From Delftia acidovorans (lineage in GTDB: Bacteria; Pseudomonadota; Gammaproteobacteria; Burkholderiales; Burkholderiaceae_C): a stretch of DNA of 64,000 bases. Of the stretch, positions 1-8,253 are shown in pieces. The position numbers were made by a program, and so were the translations under genes. The notes beneath the pieces were generated by a model. That model was not told where the DNA came from and searched no databases. It was given only the letters and a program-made list of their open reading frames with translations. Each line of letters opens with the position of its first letter. Position 1 is the first letter of the stretch. The stretch is from the NCBI GenBank assembly GCA_031286585.1, contig JAITUC010000051.1:31358-95357 (forward strand). Direction: 5' to 3'.

Positions 1-1
1 G

Positions 2-193
2 GACACCGGCGTGGACACCGAAACCCTGGCCCAGCGCCTGCTGGACGCCGGCTACTTCATCGCCCCCGGCGCCATGTTCCACGCCGGCCGCCAGCCCAGC
101 ACCTGCATGCGCATCAACTTCGCCACCACGCAGGAACCCGCCTTCTGGCGCATCTTCGAGCGCGAAGTCCAGGCCCTGCGCGGCAGCGCATAG
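2..193 (+). CDS. C-terminal fragment of a PLP-fold aminotransferase-like protein (possibly MocR/GntR type)
   Basis: The reading frame is open from the left edge and stops at 191-193, so only the last 63 residues are visible. The residues around CMRINFATT and the closing helix resemble the C-terminal small domain of fold-type I aminotransferases, especially the aminotransferase half of MocR-type regulators. No catalytic lysine or DNA-binding part is in the window. There is no sign of a link to the flagellar genes, which run on the other strand. A plain class I/II aminotransferase is equally possible. The family call rests on a short tail and is tentative. Confidence 0.5.
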   Translation, partial: DTGVDTETLAQRLLDAGYFIAPGAMFHAGRQPSTCMRINFATTQEPAFWRIFEREVQALRGSA

Positions 194-282
194 AAAAAGG
201 GGAGTGAGAGAGAGGGTGGGCGGTATCAGCCCGAAAGCTCAAATGAGATGCGCGGCACAAAAAACCGGCACGGCCCAAAGCG

Positions 283-377
283 AGGGACACCGAGCAAGGG
301 CCGCCCCGCCGCGAGGGTGTCGTCCCCCTCCCGCGCAGCGAGAGAGGGGGAAGGCGCGTCAGCGCCTCAGGGGGAGC
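283..377 (-). repeat. Dispersed intergenic repeat, copy A (downstream of fliA)
   Basis: About 95 bp between the fragment at the left edge and fliA. It is nearly the same as 34262-34361: both contain the blocks gagcaagggccgccccgc, tcgtccccctcc and tcagggggag in the same order and spacing. Read on the fliA strand it starts two bases after the fliA stop codon and contains short GC-rich inverted repeats. It may act in transcript ending or mRNA stability. That role is inferred only from the position shared by both copies. Confidence 0.8.
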
Positions 378-379
378 GC

Positions 380-1093
380 TTAATGCGCCCGCATTTTTGT
401 GCGCAAGCGCGCAATCGCCTGGCTGTGCAGCTGGCACACGCGCGATTCGGTCACGCCGAGCACGGCGGCGATTTCCTTGAGGTTCATGTCGTGCTCGTAG
501 TACATGCCCATGATGTACTGCTCGCGCTCTGGCAGGGCCTTGATGGCCTCGACCAGGGCCACGCGCAGACGGTGGTCGCGCAGCAGCGCAAAGGGATCGG
601 CGCCGCTGTCGGCCACATGGCGTTCGAGGAAGTCCTCGCCCTCGTCGCCGCCCGACATGTCCTCCAGATACACCAGCTGCGTGCCGCGCACCTTGCCCAG
701 CAGCGACTGGTAGTCGTCCAGGTCCATGCCCAGTTCATCGGCGATCTCGGATTCCAGCGGCGTGCGCCCCAGGCGCTGCTCCAGGCGGTGCAGCGCGTGC
801 TCTATGTCCTTTTGGCTCTTGCGGGAGCTGCGGCTCATCCAGTCGCCCTCGCGCAGCTCATCGAGCATGGCGCCACGGATGCGCTGGCTGGCGAAGGTTT
901 CGAATTGCACGCCCTGCTCGCTCTCGAAGCGGGACAGGGCTTCGGCCAGGCCGATCATTCCGACCTGTATCAGATCATCAAGCTCCACATTGGGAGGCAG
1001 CTTGGCGATCATGTGCAGCGCGATCCGGCGTACCAGGGGTACATGCCGACGGATCAGTGCATCGCGGTCGAGTTGGCCTTTGGCGGTGTACAT
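380..1093 (-). CDS. fliA: Flagellar sigma factor 28 (FliA)
   Basis: A 237-residue sigma-70 family protein of normal FliA length without region 1.1. Region 2 is visible at about residues 12-85 (HVPLVRRIALH, DLIQVGMIGL, FETFASQRIRGAMLDELR). Region 3 follows, and region 4 ends with the helix-turn-helix MNLKEIAAVLGVTESRVCQ near residues 200-220. It directs RNA polymerase to late flagellar and chemotaxis promoters. Matching promoters lie before motA, cheY, fliC1, fliD and flgM in this window. FlgM (39879-40199) is its expected anti-sigma factor. It is the last gene of the flhB-flhA-flhF-flhG-fliA run and begins 5 bases after the preceding stop. Confidence 0.97.
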   Translation of the reverse strand: MYTAKGQLDRDALIRRHVPLVRRIALHMIAKLPPNVELDDLIQVGMIGLAEALSRFESEQGVQFETFASQRIRGAMLDELREGDWMSRSSRKSQKDIEHALHRLEQRLGRTPLESEIADELGMDLDDYQSLLGKVRGTQLVYLEDMSGGDEGEDFLERHVADSGADPFALLRDHRLRVALVEAIKALPEREQYIMGMYYEHDMNLKEIAAVLGVTESRVCQLHSQAIARLRTKMRAH

Positions 1094-1098
1094 GGCAG

Positions 1099-1980
1099 TC
1101 AGTGGCTCCAGGCATGGGATGCGGGCAGCGGCGCGAAGCCGGCGGCCAGATCCTGGCCGCCATGTGGCAACACGCTGCCCGCATGGTTGAGCAGTTGCAG
1201 CGCAAGGCGCTGCAAGTCCGGTGCATGGTGCAGGCGTACGGGCAGCAGTCCCGGCGCATGGCCCAGGTGGCGTTGCGCGCAGCGCATCAGCGCGTCGATC
1301 TGGGACTGCAGCTGTTGCGCATCCTCGGCCTGGCTGCGGGCGCCGGTCTGTCCGCGGCGCCAGTCGTAGCTGGTCACGCCCAGGTCGTCAGGGTTGGGCA
1401 GCAGCGGCGCCAGCAGGCAGCGCAGGCCGGCATGGACGGCCAGCTGCTTGAGCTGGCGGTAGCAGCCCAGCACGCGGGCGCCTTGTTCGGGCAGCACCAT
1501 CAGCGGGTGCACGGCCTGGCCTGACAGGTTGCCGGCCAGCGTGTCCGCATCGGCATACAGCATGACGATGGCGTAGCCGCGCACATGGCGCTGCAGCCAC
1601 TGCATGGGCGTCATGCCGGCCTGGCGCGCCTGCTGGGGCAGCAGCTGCAGGCCCTGGCGGGCGGGCAGCACGGCCACCGAGCTGTGGCGGGGATCGGGGT
1701 GCAGGCCGGTGCGGGCCTGCCAGGCGCTTTGCTGCAGCAGCTGCGCCAAGCCTGGCGCATCCGGAGACTCGGCCTGGCTGGCGTCCAGCACCAGAACGGG
1801 CAGGCCCAGGCGCTGCAGGCTGGCACAGACCGGCCACAGCAGGGATTGTTCGGCCTGGCCCTGCGGGTCGTTGGCCGTGTCGCGCAGCAGGGCCAGCACA
1901 CGCAGGCCCATGGGGGCGGCGGCGCCGGGCTGGCCGTGCAGGCCCAGGCCCTGGTGCAGCTGGGGGAAGGTTTCAAGCAT
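1099..1980 (-). CDS. FlhG/FleN-position MinD-fold protein lacking the P-loop
   Basis: 293 residues, using the ATG at 1978-1980, which overlaps the flhF stop by 8 bases. It sits exactly where flhG (fleN, ylxH) lies, between flhF and fliA. Beta-strand and helix patterns typical of MinD-like ATPases can be followed (GLRVLALLR, LGLPVLVLDAS, YAIVMLYAD, VLPEQGARVLGCYRQLKQLA). However, the deviant Walker A motif KGGxGKT expected near the N-terminus is absent. The equivalent stretch reads LLRDTANDPQGQAEQSLL. It may be a non-ATPase relative that still sets flagellar number with FlhF. The family assignment relies partly on synteny, and the function is inferred. Confidence 0.6.
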   Translation of the reverse strand: MLETFPQLHQGLGLHGQPGAAAPMGLRVLALLRDTANDPQGQAEQSLLWPVCASLQRLGLPVLVLDASQAESPDAPGLAQLLQQSAWQARTGLHPDPRHSSVAVLPARQGLQLLPQQARQAGMTPMQWLQRHVRGYAIVMLYADADTLAGNLSGQAVHPLMVLPEQGARVLGCYRQLKQLAVHAGLRCLLAPLLPNPDDLGVTSYDWRRGQTGARSQAEDAQQLQSQIDALMRCAQRHLGHAPGLLPVRLHHAPDLQRLALQLLNHAGSVLPHGGQDLAAGFAPLPASHAWSH

Positions 1981-3628
1981 GGTGGATCTCGCCTTCCGTG
2001 CTGGGGCTGGACGGGGTGAAGAAGAAGTCCAGGTCCAGCGCCTTGGGATCGAAGGCCGAGCGGGTGGCGGCGCGCATGGAGGCGGAGACCAGTTGCTGCG
2101 CATCGGCGCGCTCCCAGTCTTCGGGCACGCGCTGGCCGTTGGTCACGCCGCGCAGCTGCATCTGGTGGCGGATCAGCGTGTCCACCGAAGGGCCCAGCTT
2201 CACGGCCTCGTCCACCTTGGTGAGGATGGCCTGGCTGGAGCCGCGCGCCTTGAAGGCCTGCATCACATCGTCCAGCGCATCGCCCTGGCCGGCCGCGTTC
2301 ACGGCCAGCAGTTTCTGGATGCCGGGCAGGTCCAGCAGGTCGAGGATCTCGTCCTTGCGCGGATCGCGCGGGGCCACGCCCGTGGTGTCGATCAGCACCA
2401 GCTGCTTGTTGGCCAGCAGGCCCAGCAGGTCCTGCAGCGCGGCGCGGTCATGGGCCAGGTGGGCCACCACGCCCAGCATGCGGCCGTAGGAGCGCAACTG
2501 GTCGTGGGCGCCGACGCGGTAGGTGTCCAGGGTGATCAGTCCGACGCTGGCGGCGCCGTACTTGGCTGCGCACAGGGCAGCCAGCTTGGCCGTGGTCGTG
2601 GTCTTGCCCACGCCGGTGGAGCCCACCAGGGCGAAGACGCCGCCTTGCTCGTACAGCGGGGCCTGGTCGGCGTCGGTGCGCAGATTGCGTTCCAGCACCT
2701 GCATCAGCCAGCGTACGGCGTCGCCGGCGGACAGGTCCTGGGGCATGTGCTCGACCAGGGCGCGGGCCAGCACGGGGGAGTAGCCCGCGCGGATCAGCTT
2801 GTGCGTGAGGTTGGCGTGGATGGGGTTCTGGCGCGTCTGGCCCAGCCAGGTCAGGGTGTTGAAGCGCTCCTCGATCAGGTCGCGCACGGACTGCAGTTCA
2901 TCGCGCAGTGCCTGGGAGGCCATGGCCGGGGCGGGTTCGCTGCGCAGGGGTTCGCGCAGCGGTGCTTCGGCGCTGGCGCGCAGCGGGTTGTGGCGGGCCA
3001 CGGAAGGCGCGGGCGGCGCCTTGAACGTCTGCTGTGCGGCCATGGGCGCGGCGGCCGGTGCTTCGCGCAGGGCGTCGCCCAGGCTGCGGCGCTGGGCAAA
3101 GCTGGGCAGCGGCTCGTCGATGCCGGCCTCGTGGCGGCGGCGCAGCATGCGTTCGCGCACATAGTCCTGGAAGGACAGGGTGCTCATGGCCAGTTGCTCG
3201 GTGTCTTCCTGCACGCTTTGGCGCAGGCCGGCCGGCTCGGCACCGTCTGCCGACAGCGAGGCCGCCTGCGAGATGGCCTGCGCAATCGCCGACGACGTTG
3301 CCAGGGAAGCACGCGACTGGGCCGACTGCGAGGCCTGCAGCGCCGCTTGGGCTGCGCGCGGCTGGGTCTGCGCCTGGATCAGCTGGGCCTGCACCTGCGG
3401 GCGCAGGCCCGTGGTTTCTTCTGCGGAGCGGCGCTCGATGGCCTGCTGCAGCGGCGTGCTGCTGGCAGCGGCCTTGCTGTGCTCCAGCGTGTCCTCGGCC
3501 GTGGCCATGACCTCGACGCCATCGGGCGTGCTGCGGTTGGACAGGATCAGGGTGCCCGCTCCGAAAGCCATGCGCGCCTTGGCCAGGGCCTCGCGGGAGG
3601 TGGGGGCGTAGAAGCGTTTGATGTTCAT
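1973..3628 (-). CDS. flhF: Flagellar biosynthesis GTPase FlhF
   Basis: A 551-residue SRP-type GTPase that marks the pole and recruits early basal-body parts in polar flagellates. The N-terminal basic domain (about 1-60) is followed by a long Ala/Gln/Pro-rich linker to about residue 230, a helical N domain (about 235-320), and the G domain with P-loop GSTGVGKTTTT at 336-346. Further G-domain motifs are TLDTYRVGAHDQL, LVLIDTTG and ILTKVDEA. The SRP family usually has DTAG where this protein has DTTG. It overlaps flhA by 4 bases upstream and the FlhG-like gene by 8 bases downstream, which suggests translational coupling. Confidence 0.96.
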   Translation of the reverse strand: MNIKRFYAPTSREALAKARMAFGAGTLILSNRSTPDGVEVMATAEDTLEHSKAAASSTPLQQAIERRSAEETTGLRPQVQAQLIQAQTQPRAAQAALQASQSAQSRASLATSSAIAQAISQAASLSADGAEPAGLRQSVQEDTEQLAMSTLSFQDYVRERMLRRRHEAGIDEPLPSFAQRRSLGDALREAPAAAPMAAQQTFKAPPAPSVARHNPLRASAEAPLREPLRSEPAPAMASQALRDELQSVRDLIEERFNTLTWLGQTRQNPIHANLTHKLIRAGYSPVLARALVEHMPQDLSAGDAVRWLMQVLERNLRTDADQAPLYEQGGVFALVGSTGVGKTTTTAKLAALCAAKYGAASVGLITLDTYRVGAHDQLRSYGRMLGVVAHLAHDRAALQDLLGLLANKQLVLIDTTGVAPRDPRKDEILDLLDLPGIQKLLAVNAAGQGDALDDVMQAFKARGSSQAILTKVDEAVKLGPSVDTLIRHQMQLRGVTNGQRVPEDWERADAQQLVSASMRAATRSAFDPKALDLDFFFTPSSPSTEGEIHHA

Positions 3629-5724
3629 GCGGATGCACCTTTAAGAATCGAGCCGATGCGGATGGTGTGCGTTTCGGGGATCTCGCTGTGGGCGAGAACC
3701 TGCAGACGCGGCGCCACGCGACGCACCAGGCGGGCAATGGAATTGCGGATGGAATCGGGAACCAGCAGGCAGGCAGGCAGGCCCAGCTCTTCTTGCTGGT
3801 TGGCCATGTCGGCCGCCTTCTGGGTGAGGATCTCGGCCACGCCGGGATCCAGTGAGGGGGAGCCGGGGTTGGACAGGGCCTGCACCAGCAGGCGCTCGAG
3901 TCCGGGCTCGATGGCGATGACGTTCAGCTCGCGGGTCGGGCCGTAGATCTGCTGGACGATGGAAGGCGACAGCGCGATGCGCACGCGGCGGGCCAGCTCC
4001 ACAGGGTCCTGCGTGGTCGAGGAATGCTCGGCCAGCGTCTCGATGATGGTGCGGATGTCACGCACGTGCACCGAGTCTTCCAGCAGCAGCTGGAGCACTT
4101 TCTGGAACGTCGTGATGGACACCATTTTCGGAATGACTTCTTCGATCAACTTGGGAGCCAGCTTGGCCACATGCTCCACCAACTGCTGCGTCTCTGTACG
4201 GCTGATCAGCTTGGCGGCATGCACTTGCATCAAGTGTGACAAATGGGTGGCCATCACGGTTTCCGAATCAACCACGGTAAAGCCTGCCATTTGTGCCGCT
4301 TCCTTCTGGCGCTCGTCGATCCAGTGGGCGGGCAGGCCGAAGGCCGGGTCCGTGGTCTGGGTGCCGATCAGCGGGGTGCTGATGCCGCCCGGATTGATGG
4401 CCAGGAACATGCCGGGGAAGGCCTCGCCCTCGCCCACCATCACGCCGCGCAGGGTGATGCGGTAGGCGCTGGGCTTGAGCTCCAGGTTGTCGCGCACATG
4501 CACGGCGGGGGGGAGAAAGCCCACTTCCTGGGCGAACTTGCGGCGCACGCCCTTGATGCGGGTCAGCAGGTCGCCCTGGCGGCCCTTGTCCACCAGGGTG
4601 ATCAGGCGGTAGCCCAGTTCCAGGCCCAGCAGGTCCACGGGCTGCAGGTCGTCCCAGGTGGCTTCGCCGTCGCTGGGCGCGGCCACGGGTGCGGGCGCCT
4701 GGGTCTGCTGGGAGGCACGTTCCTGCTGGCGGCGCGAGAGCATCCAGGCCAGCCAGCCCAGCAACGCGCCCGTGCACAGGAACACGACGTGCGGCATGCC
4801 CGGAATGACGCCCAGCAGGCCCAGCACGCCGGCCGTGATGCCCAGCACCTTGGGCGACATGAACAGCTGCTGCGCGATCTGCTGGCCCATGTCGGATTCC
4901 TTGCCCACGCGCGAGATCACCATGGCCGCGGCCACCGAGATCAGCAGGCCGGGGATCTGCGCGACCAGCGCATCGCCCACGGCCAGCAGGATGTAGCTGT
5001 CGGCGGCCTGGCCGGCCGACAGGCCGTGCTGGATCATGCCGATGGCGAAGCCGCCGATGATGTTGATCACCAGGATCAGGATGCCCGCGATGGCGTCGCC
5101 GCGCACGAACTTGCTGGCACCGTCCATGGAGCCGAAGAAGTTGGCCTCTTCCTGAACCTCGGCGCGGCGGCGCTTGGCTTCCTTTTCGTCGATCAGGCCG
5201 GCGTTCAGGTCGGCGTCCACGGCCATCTGCTTGCCGGGCATGGCGTCCAGGGTGAAGCGGGCCGAGACTTCGGCGATACGCTCGGCACCCTTGGTGATCA
5301 CCACGAAGTTGATCACCACCAGGATGGCGAACACGATCAGGCCGACGGCGAAGTTGCCGCCGATCAGGAAGTGGCCGAAGGCCTCGATCACCGCGCCTGC
5401 CGCGCCGGGGCCGGTGTGGCCCTCCAGCAGCACCACGCGGGTGGAGGCCACGTTCAGCGACAGGCGCATCAGCGTGGTCAGCAGCAGCACCGAGGGAAAG
5501 GCGGCGAAGTCCAGCGGCCGGATCATGTAGGCCGCCACCATCATCACCATCAGCGCCACGGCGATGTTCAGCGTGAAGAAGGTGTCCAGCAGCCACGGCG
5601 GAATGGGGAGCACCATCAACGCCAGGATGGCCACCACCAGCAGCGGCGCCATCAGGCCCTGAGCGAACTTGGCGTTCTCGCTCGACCACATCGATTGCAG
5701 GGATTGGAGCGGATTCGTCGTCAT
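3625..5724 (-). CDS. flhA: Flagellar type III export gate protein FlhA
   Basis: 699 residues, normal FlhA length. The N-terminal half (to about residue 340) is a multispanning membrane region with the conserved cytoplasmic FHIPEP-type segment, seen here as PFPS-like and RFTLDAMPGKQMAVDADLN around residues 145-175. The C-terminal half is the large soluble domain that forms the nonameric ring docking export substrates and chaperones. It works with FlhB, FliP, FliQ and FliR (fliPQR lie at 51285-53167) in proton-motive-force-driven export. It overlaps flhB by 4 bases (ATGA) and flhF by 4 bases. Confidence 0.98.
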   Translation of the reverse strand: MTTNPLQSLQSMWSSENAKFAQGLMAPLLVVAILALMVLPIPPWLLDTFFTLNIAVALMVMMVAAYMIRPLDFAAFPSVLLLTTLMRLSLNVASTRVVLLEGHTGPGAAGAVIEAFGHFLIGGNFAVGLIVFAILVVINFVVITKGAERIAEVSARFTLDAMPGKQMAVDADLNAGLIDEKEAKRRRAEVQEEANFFGSMDGASKFVRGDAIAGILILVINIIGGFAIGMIQHGLSAGQAADSYILLAVGDALVAQIPGLLISVAAAMVISRVGKESDMGQQIAQQLFMSPKVLGITAGVLGLLGVIPGMPHVVFLCTGALLGWLAWMLSRRQQERASQQTQAPAPVAAPSDGEATWDDLQPVDLLGLELGYRLITLVDKGRQGDLLTRIKGVRRKFAQEVGFLPPAVHVRDNLELKPSAYRITLRGVMVGEGEAFPGMFLAINPGGISTPLIGTQTTDPAFGLPAHWIDERQKEAAQMAGFTVVDSETVMATHLSHLMQVHAAKLISRTETQQLVEHVAKLAPKLIEEVIPKMVSITTFQKVLQLLLEDSVHVRDIRTIIETLAEHSSTTQDPVELARRVRIALSPSIVQQIYGPTRELNVIAIEPGLERLLVQALSNPGSPSLDPGVAEILTQKAADMANQQEELGLPACLLVPDSIRNSIARLVRRVAPRLQVLAHSEIPETHTIRIGSILKGASA

Positions 5725-6896
5725 GGAGCAGTACCTTCAGCGGTCGCGGCGGCGCCTGGCGCGCGGCGGCCCTGGTGCGGATCGAGTTCGGCGGGCACGG
5801 CGGGTTCGCCGAGATCGCCAGGCATGGGGCCTTCGCCGCGCAGCGCGGCCTTCAGGCGGTAGACGTAGGCCAGGACCTGGGCCACGGCCGTGTACAGCGC
5901 GGCGGGAATGGCCTGGTCCAGGTCGGCGTGCGCATACAGGGCGCGCGCCAGCATGGGGGATTCGAGCACCGGAATCTTGTGGGCGCCCGCGACTTCGCGG
6001 ATCTTCAGCGCCACCAGGTCCGTGCCCTTGGAGATGACCTGCGGGGCGGCCATGGTCTTTTCGTCGTAGCGCAGGGCCACGGCATAGTGCGTGGGGTTGG
6101 TGACCACGAAGTCGGCGCGCGGCACGGCGTTGACGCTGGCGCGGTCGGCGATCTCGCGCTGCTTCTGGCGGATCTTGCTCTTGATCTGCGGATTGCCGTC
6201 GGACTCCTTGTGCTCCTGCTTGACTTCCTCATGGCTCATCTTCAGGCGTGACTTGAACAGGTAGGCCTGCAGCGGCACGTCGATCACGGCCATCAGGAAC
6301 ACCACCAGCAGCAGCACGGCCACGCCGCTGGCCAGCCATTGCCCCGTCATGGACAGCGCCATGGCCGAGGGCTGGGAGGAGATGGCGGCGATCTCGGCGA
6401 GATGGCTGCTCAGGAACTTCCAGGCCACGAAGGCGAGGATGGCCGTCATCGCCACCATCTTCGCCACGGTGACCATCTGCTGCTTGGAAAACAGGTTGGT
6501 CAGGCCCGACAGCGGATTGAGCCGGTTGAACTGCGGCTGAATGGGCTTGAGGCTCAGGATCCAGCCGCCGGCCAGCATGCCCGACAGCACGGCTGCAGCC
6601 GTGGTCACGGCGGCAACGCCCAGGGAAATCTTCAGGCCCAGGCTGCCCATGGACAGCATGCGTTCCATCATCAGGGCCGGCGTCTTGGCCGTGTGTGCGT
6701 CGAACGCCAGTTGCTGAGCCAGCGCCATGCGCAGGTGCTGGATCAGGGGCTCGGCGCCCATCAGCATCATCAGCGCGCCGGTGCCCAGGATGGCCAGGTG
6801 GGACAGGTCCCGAGAGCGCGCACCCTGGCCGTCAGAACGCGTCTTCTGCAGTTTGCGTTCGGTGGCGGGAAGGCTTTTGTCTTGGCTGGAGTCCAT
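5721..6896 (-). CDS. flhB: Flagellar export switch protein FlhB
   Basis: 391 residues. Four membrane segments lie between about residues 30 and 215, followed by the charged cytoplasmic linker and the autocleavage site NPTH at residues 267-270 (context VVTNPTHYAVALRY). FlhB cuts itself between Asn and Pro, and the cleaved C-terminal domain takes part in switching export from hook/rod to filament substrates. The C-terminus after about residue 355 is a Gly/Pro/Ala-rich tail. It is the first gene of the flhBAF-flhG-fliA run. A perfect 8-bp inverted repeat (6901-6926) ends four bases before its ATG, and no strong ribosome-binding site is visible. Confidence 0.98.
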   Translation of the reverse strand: MDSSQDKSLPATERKLQKTRSDGQGARSRDLSHLAILGTGALMMLMGAEPLIQHLRMALAQQLAFDAHTAKTPALMMERMLSMGSLGLKISLGVAAVTTAAAVLSGMLAGGWILSLKPIQPQFNRLNPLSGLTNLFSKQQMVTVAKMVAMTAILAFVAWKFLSSHLAEIAAISSQPSAMALSMTGQWLASGVAVLLLVVFLMAVIDVPLQAYLFKSRLKMSHEEVKQEHKESDGNPQIKSKIRQKQREIADRASVNAVPRADFVVTNPTHYAVALRYDEKTMAAPQVISKGTDLVALKIREVAGAHKIPVLESPMLARALYAHADLDQAIPAALYTAVAQVLAYVYRLKAALRGEGPMPGDLGEPAVPAELDPHQGRRAPGAAATAEGTAP

Positions 6897-6900
6897 GGCG

Positions 6901-6926
6901 CAATGACGGAAGGATTTGCGTCATTG
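6901..6926 (-). promoter_or_regulatory. Inverted repeat at the flhB translation start
   Basis: CAATGACG and CGTCATTG form a perfect 8-bp inverted repeat around a 10-nt loop. In flhB mRNA this would be a hairpin ending four bases before the start codon, where a ribosome-binding site should be. It could be an RNA structure or a protein operator. Which one cannot be told from sequence. Confidence 0.45.
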
Positions 6927-6948
6927 TCGGAACAAGCCAGGAAGGCGA

Positions 6949-6967
6949 AGCCCCGATAAGCGGGGCT
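6949..6967. repeat. Small GC-rich hairpin in the flhB-cheZ intergenic region
   Basis: AGCCCCG and CGGGGCT, a 7-bp perfect stem with a 5-nt loop, lies in the 218-bp gap between flhB and cheZ. No T-run follows on either strand, so it is at best a weak terminator for cheZ transcripts. A second stem (7089-7107, GGAGGCG/CGCCTCC) lies close to the cheZ stop codon. Confidence 0.4.
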
Positions 6968-7114
6968 CAAGCGGCGCTTATGGGCTGTCTGCACAAGGGG
7001 TGGCGCGGCAGCCGCATGGTGCAAGGGCGCCGCGAAGATGGCACGCAGCCCCTTGCGCCCAGGCGAAAGAGGCTGCCGTGCAATGGGGGGAGGCGACGGG
7101 CGCCTCCGGGGCGA

Positions 7115-7729
7115 TCAGAATCCCAGGCTGGCCAGGAGATCGTCCACCTGGGACTGCGAAGTCACCACATCGGGCGTCTTCTCGGGATCGACCACGGGGC
7201 CGGCGAGGTGCTCCTTGGGTTTTTCCAGGGGCTCCAGCGCCGTCTGCTGCGGGTTGGGCGAGGTCTGGATGAGCAACTGCACCAGCTGGTCCTCCAGATC
7301 GGCGGCCAGCGAGACCACGCGGGCGATGACCTGGCCCGTGAGATCGTGGAAGTCCTGGGACATCATGATCTCGGTCAGGTGCTCGTCGGCCTGCCGCGTG
7401 CCCTGCTCGACTTCCTCCAGGAAGTTCATCACCCGGCCCTTGGCCACGGCCGCCACGGGATCCTCGACCATCTGTGCCCGCATGGCGCGTACACGCTCGG
7501 CCAGCCGGTCCTGCTGGACCTTGGCCAATTCGACGCGGTTCAGAACCTTCTCGGCGGCTTCTCCGGTCAGCCGCGCAATGTAGGAAAGGCGGCTTTGCGC
7601 GTCCGGCAGCTCTCCCATGCTGCCGCGCAATCGGTCCGCATAGCCCAGCTCGTTGAGCGAGTCATGCAGCTGGCGCGTGAGAACGCCCACCTTGTAGTGG
7701 ACGCTGTCGGGGACATCCGGGTTGCTCAT
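7115..7729 (-). CDS. cheZ: CheY-P phosphatase CheZ
   Basis: A 204-residue helical protein of usual CheZ length. The catalytic motif is seen as QDFHDLTGQVI, with D129 and Q133 matching E. coli D143 and Q147. The C-terminal CheY-binding tail ends DLLASLGF after a flexible Pro-rich linker (about residues 165-190). CheZ removes phosphate from CheY and ends the motor-switching signal. The gene follows cheY on the same strand with a 10-bp gap, and the pair has a sigma-28 promoter at 8226-8253. A second protein with a similar DxxxQ motif is encoded at 55153-55599. Confidence 0.96.
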   Translation of the reverse strand: MSNPDVPDSVHYKVGVLTRQLHDSLNELGYADRLRGSMGELPDAQSRLSYIARLTGEAAEKVLNRVELAKVQQDRLAERVRAMRAQMVEDPVAAVAKGRVMNFLEEVEQGTRQADEHLTEIMMSQDFHDLTGQVIARVVSLAADLEDQLVQLLIQTSPNPQQTALEPLEKPKEHLAGPVVDPEKTPDVVTSQSQVDDLLASLGF

Positions 7730-7739
7730 GGCACGTGCC

Positions 7740-8126
7740 CTACAGGCCCAGCTTTTTGAGGATCAGGTTGACTTTCTCTTCCAGCGTGGCCTTGGTGAAG
7801 GGCTTGACGATGTAGCCTGCCGCGCCGCCCTGGGCCGCTGCCACGATGTCCTCCTTGCGTGCCTCGGCCGTCACCATCAGCACGGGAAGGTGCTTGAGTT
7901 TGTCGTCCTGCTTGATTTCGGTGAGCAGCTGGAAGCCGTTCATGTTGGGCATGTTGATGTCCGTCACCACGAAATCAAACTTGCTGTTGCGCAGCTTGTG
8001 CAGTGCCACGACGCCGTCTTCGGCTTCATCGGCTTCGGGAAAGCCGCTCTCCTTGAGCAGATTGCGCACGATGCGCCGCATGGTGGAGAAGTCGTCAACG
8101 ATCAAAAAACGCAGGGCATTAGCCAC
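7740..8126 (-). CDS. cheY: Chemotaxis response regulator CheY (motor type)
   Basis: 128 residues, a single receiver domain. The acidic pocket is D11/D12, the phosphorylation site D56 (VTDINMP), the switch residues T86 and Y105 (GYIVKPF), and the conserved lysine K108. All residues needed for phosphorylation and for motor binding in the E. coli protein are present. Its partner phosphatase cheZ follows directly. This copy is separate from the cheA operon copy at 55652, which has Trp at the Tyr105 position. It is probably the CheY that acts on FliM. Confidence 0.95.
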   Translation of the reverse strand: MANALRFLIVDDFSTMRRIVRNLLKESGFPEADEAEDGVVALHKLRNSKFDFVVTDINMPNMNGFQLLTEIKQDDKLKHLPVLMVTAEARKEDIVAAAQGGAAGYIVKPFTKATLEEKVNLILKKLGL

Positions 8127-8225
8127 GTGAGGCCCTTTCGGTCGGTAGGTGCTCGGTACTGGTAAGAATCCGCCGCGATGGTAACAATATGAAACCTTCT
8201 TGGCGCAATGTGGGAATTTTCCTGC

Positions 8226-8253
8226 TTTTCGGCAGCATCGGGCGCAAACCTTA
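8226..8253 (-). promoter_or_regulatory. Sigma-28 promoter for cheY-cheZ
   Basis: On the minus strand TAAGGTTT, 12 bases, then GCCGAAAA, close to the sigma-28 consensus TAAAGTTT-N11-GCCGATAA. It lies about 100 bases upstream of cheY, and its -35 part overlaps the motB stop codon. The spacer is one base longer than the consensus. Confidence 0.7.

Noticed and set aside
7036..7056. Sigma-54-like TGGCACG followed by TTGC on the plus strand
   Set aside because: The distance between the GG and GC elements is about 13 bases instead of the required 10, and no plus-strand gene lies downstream.
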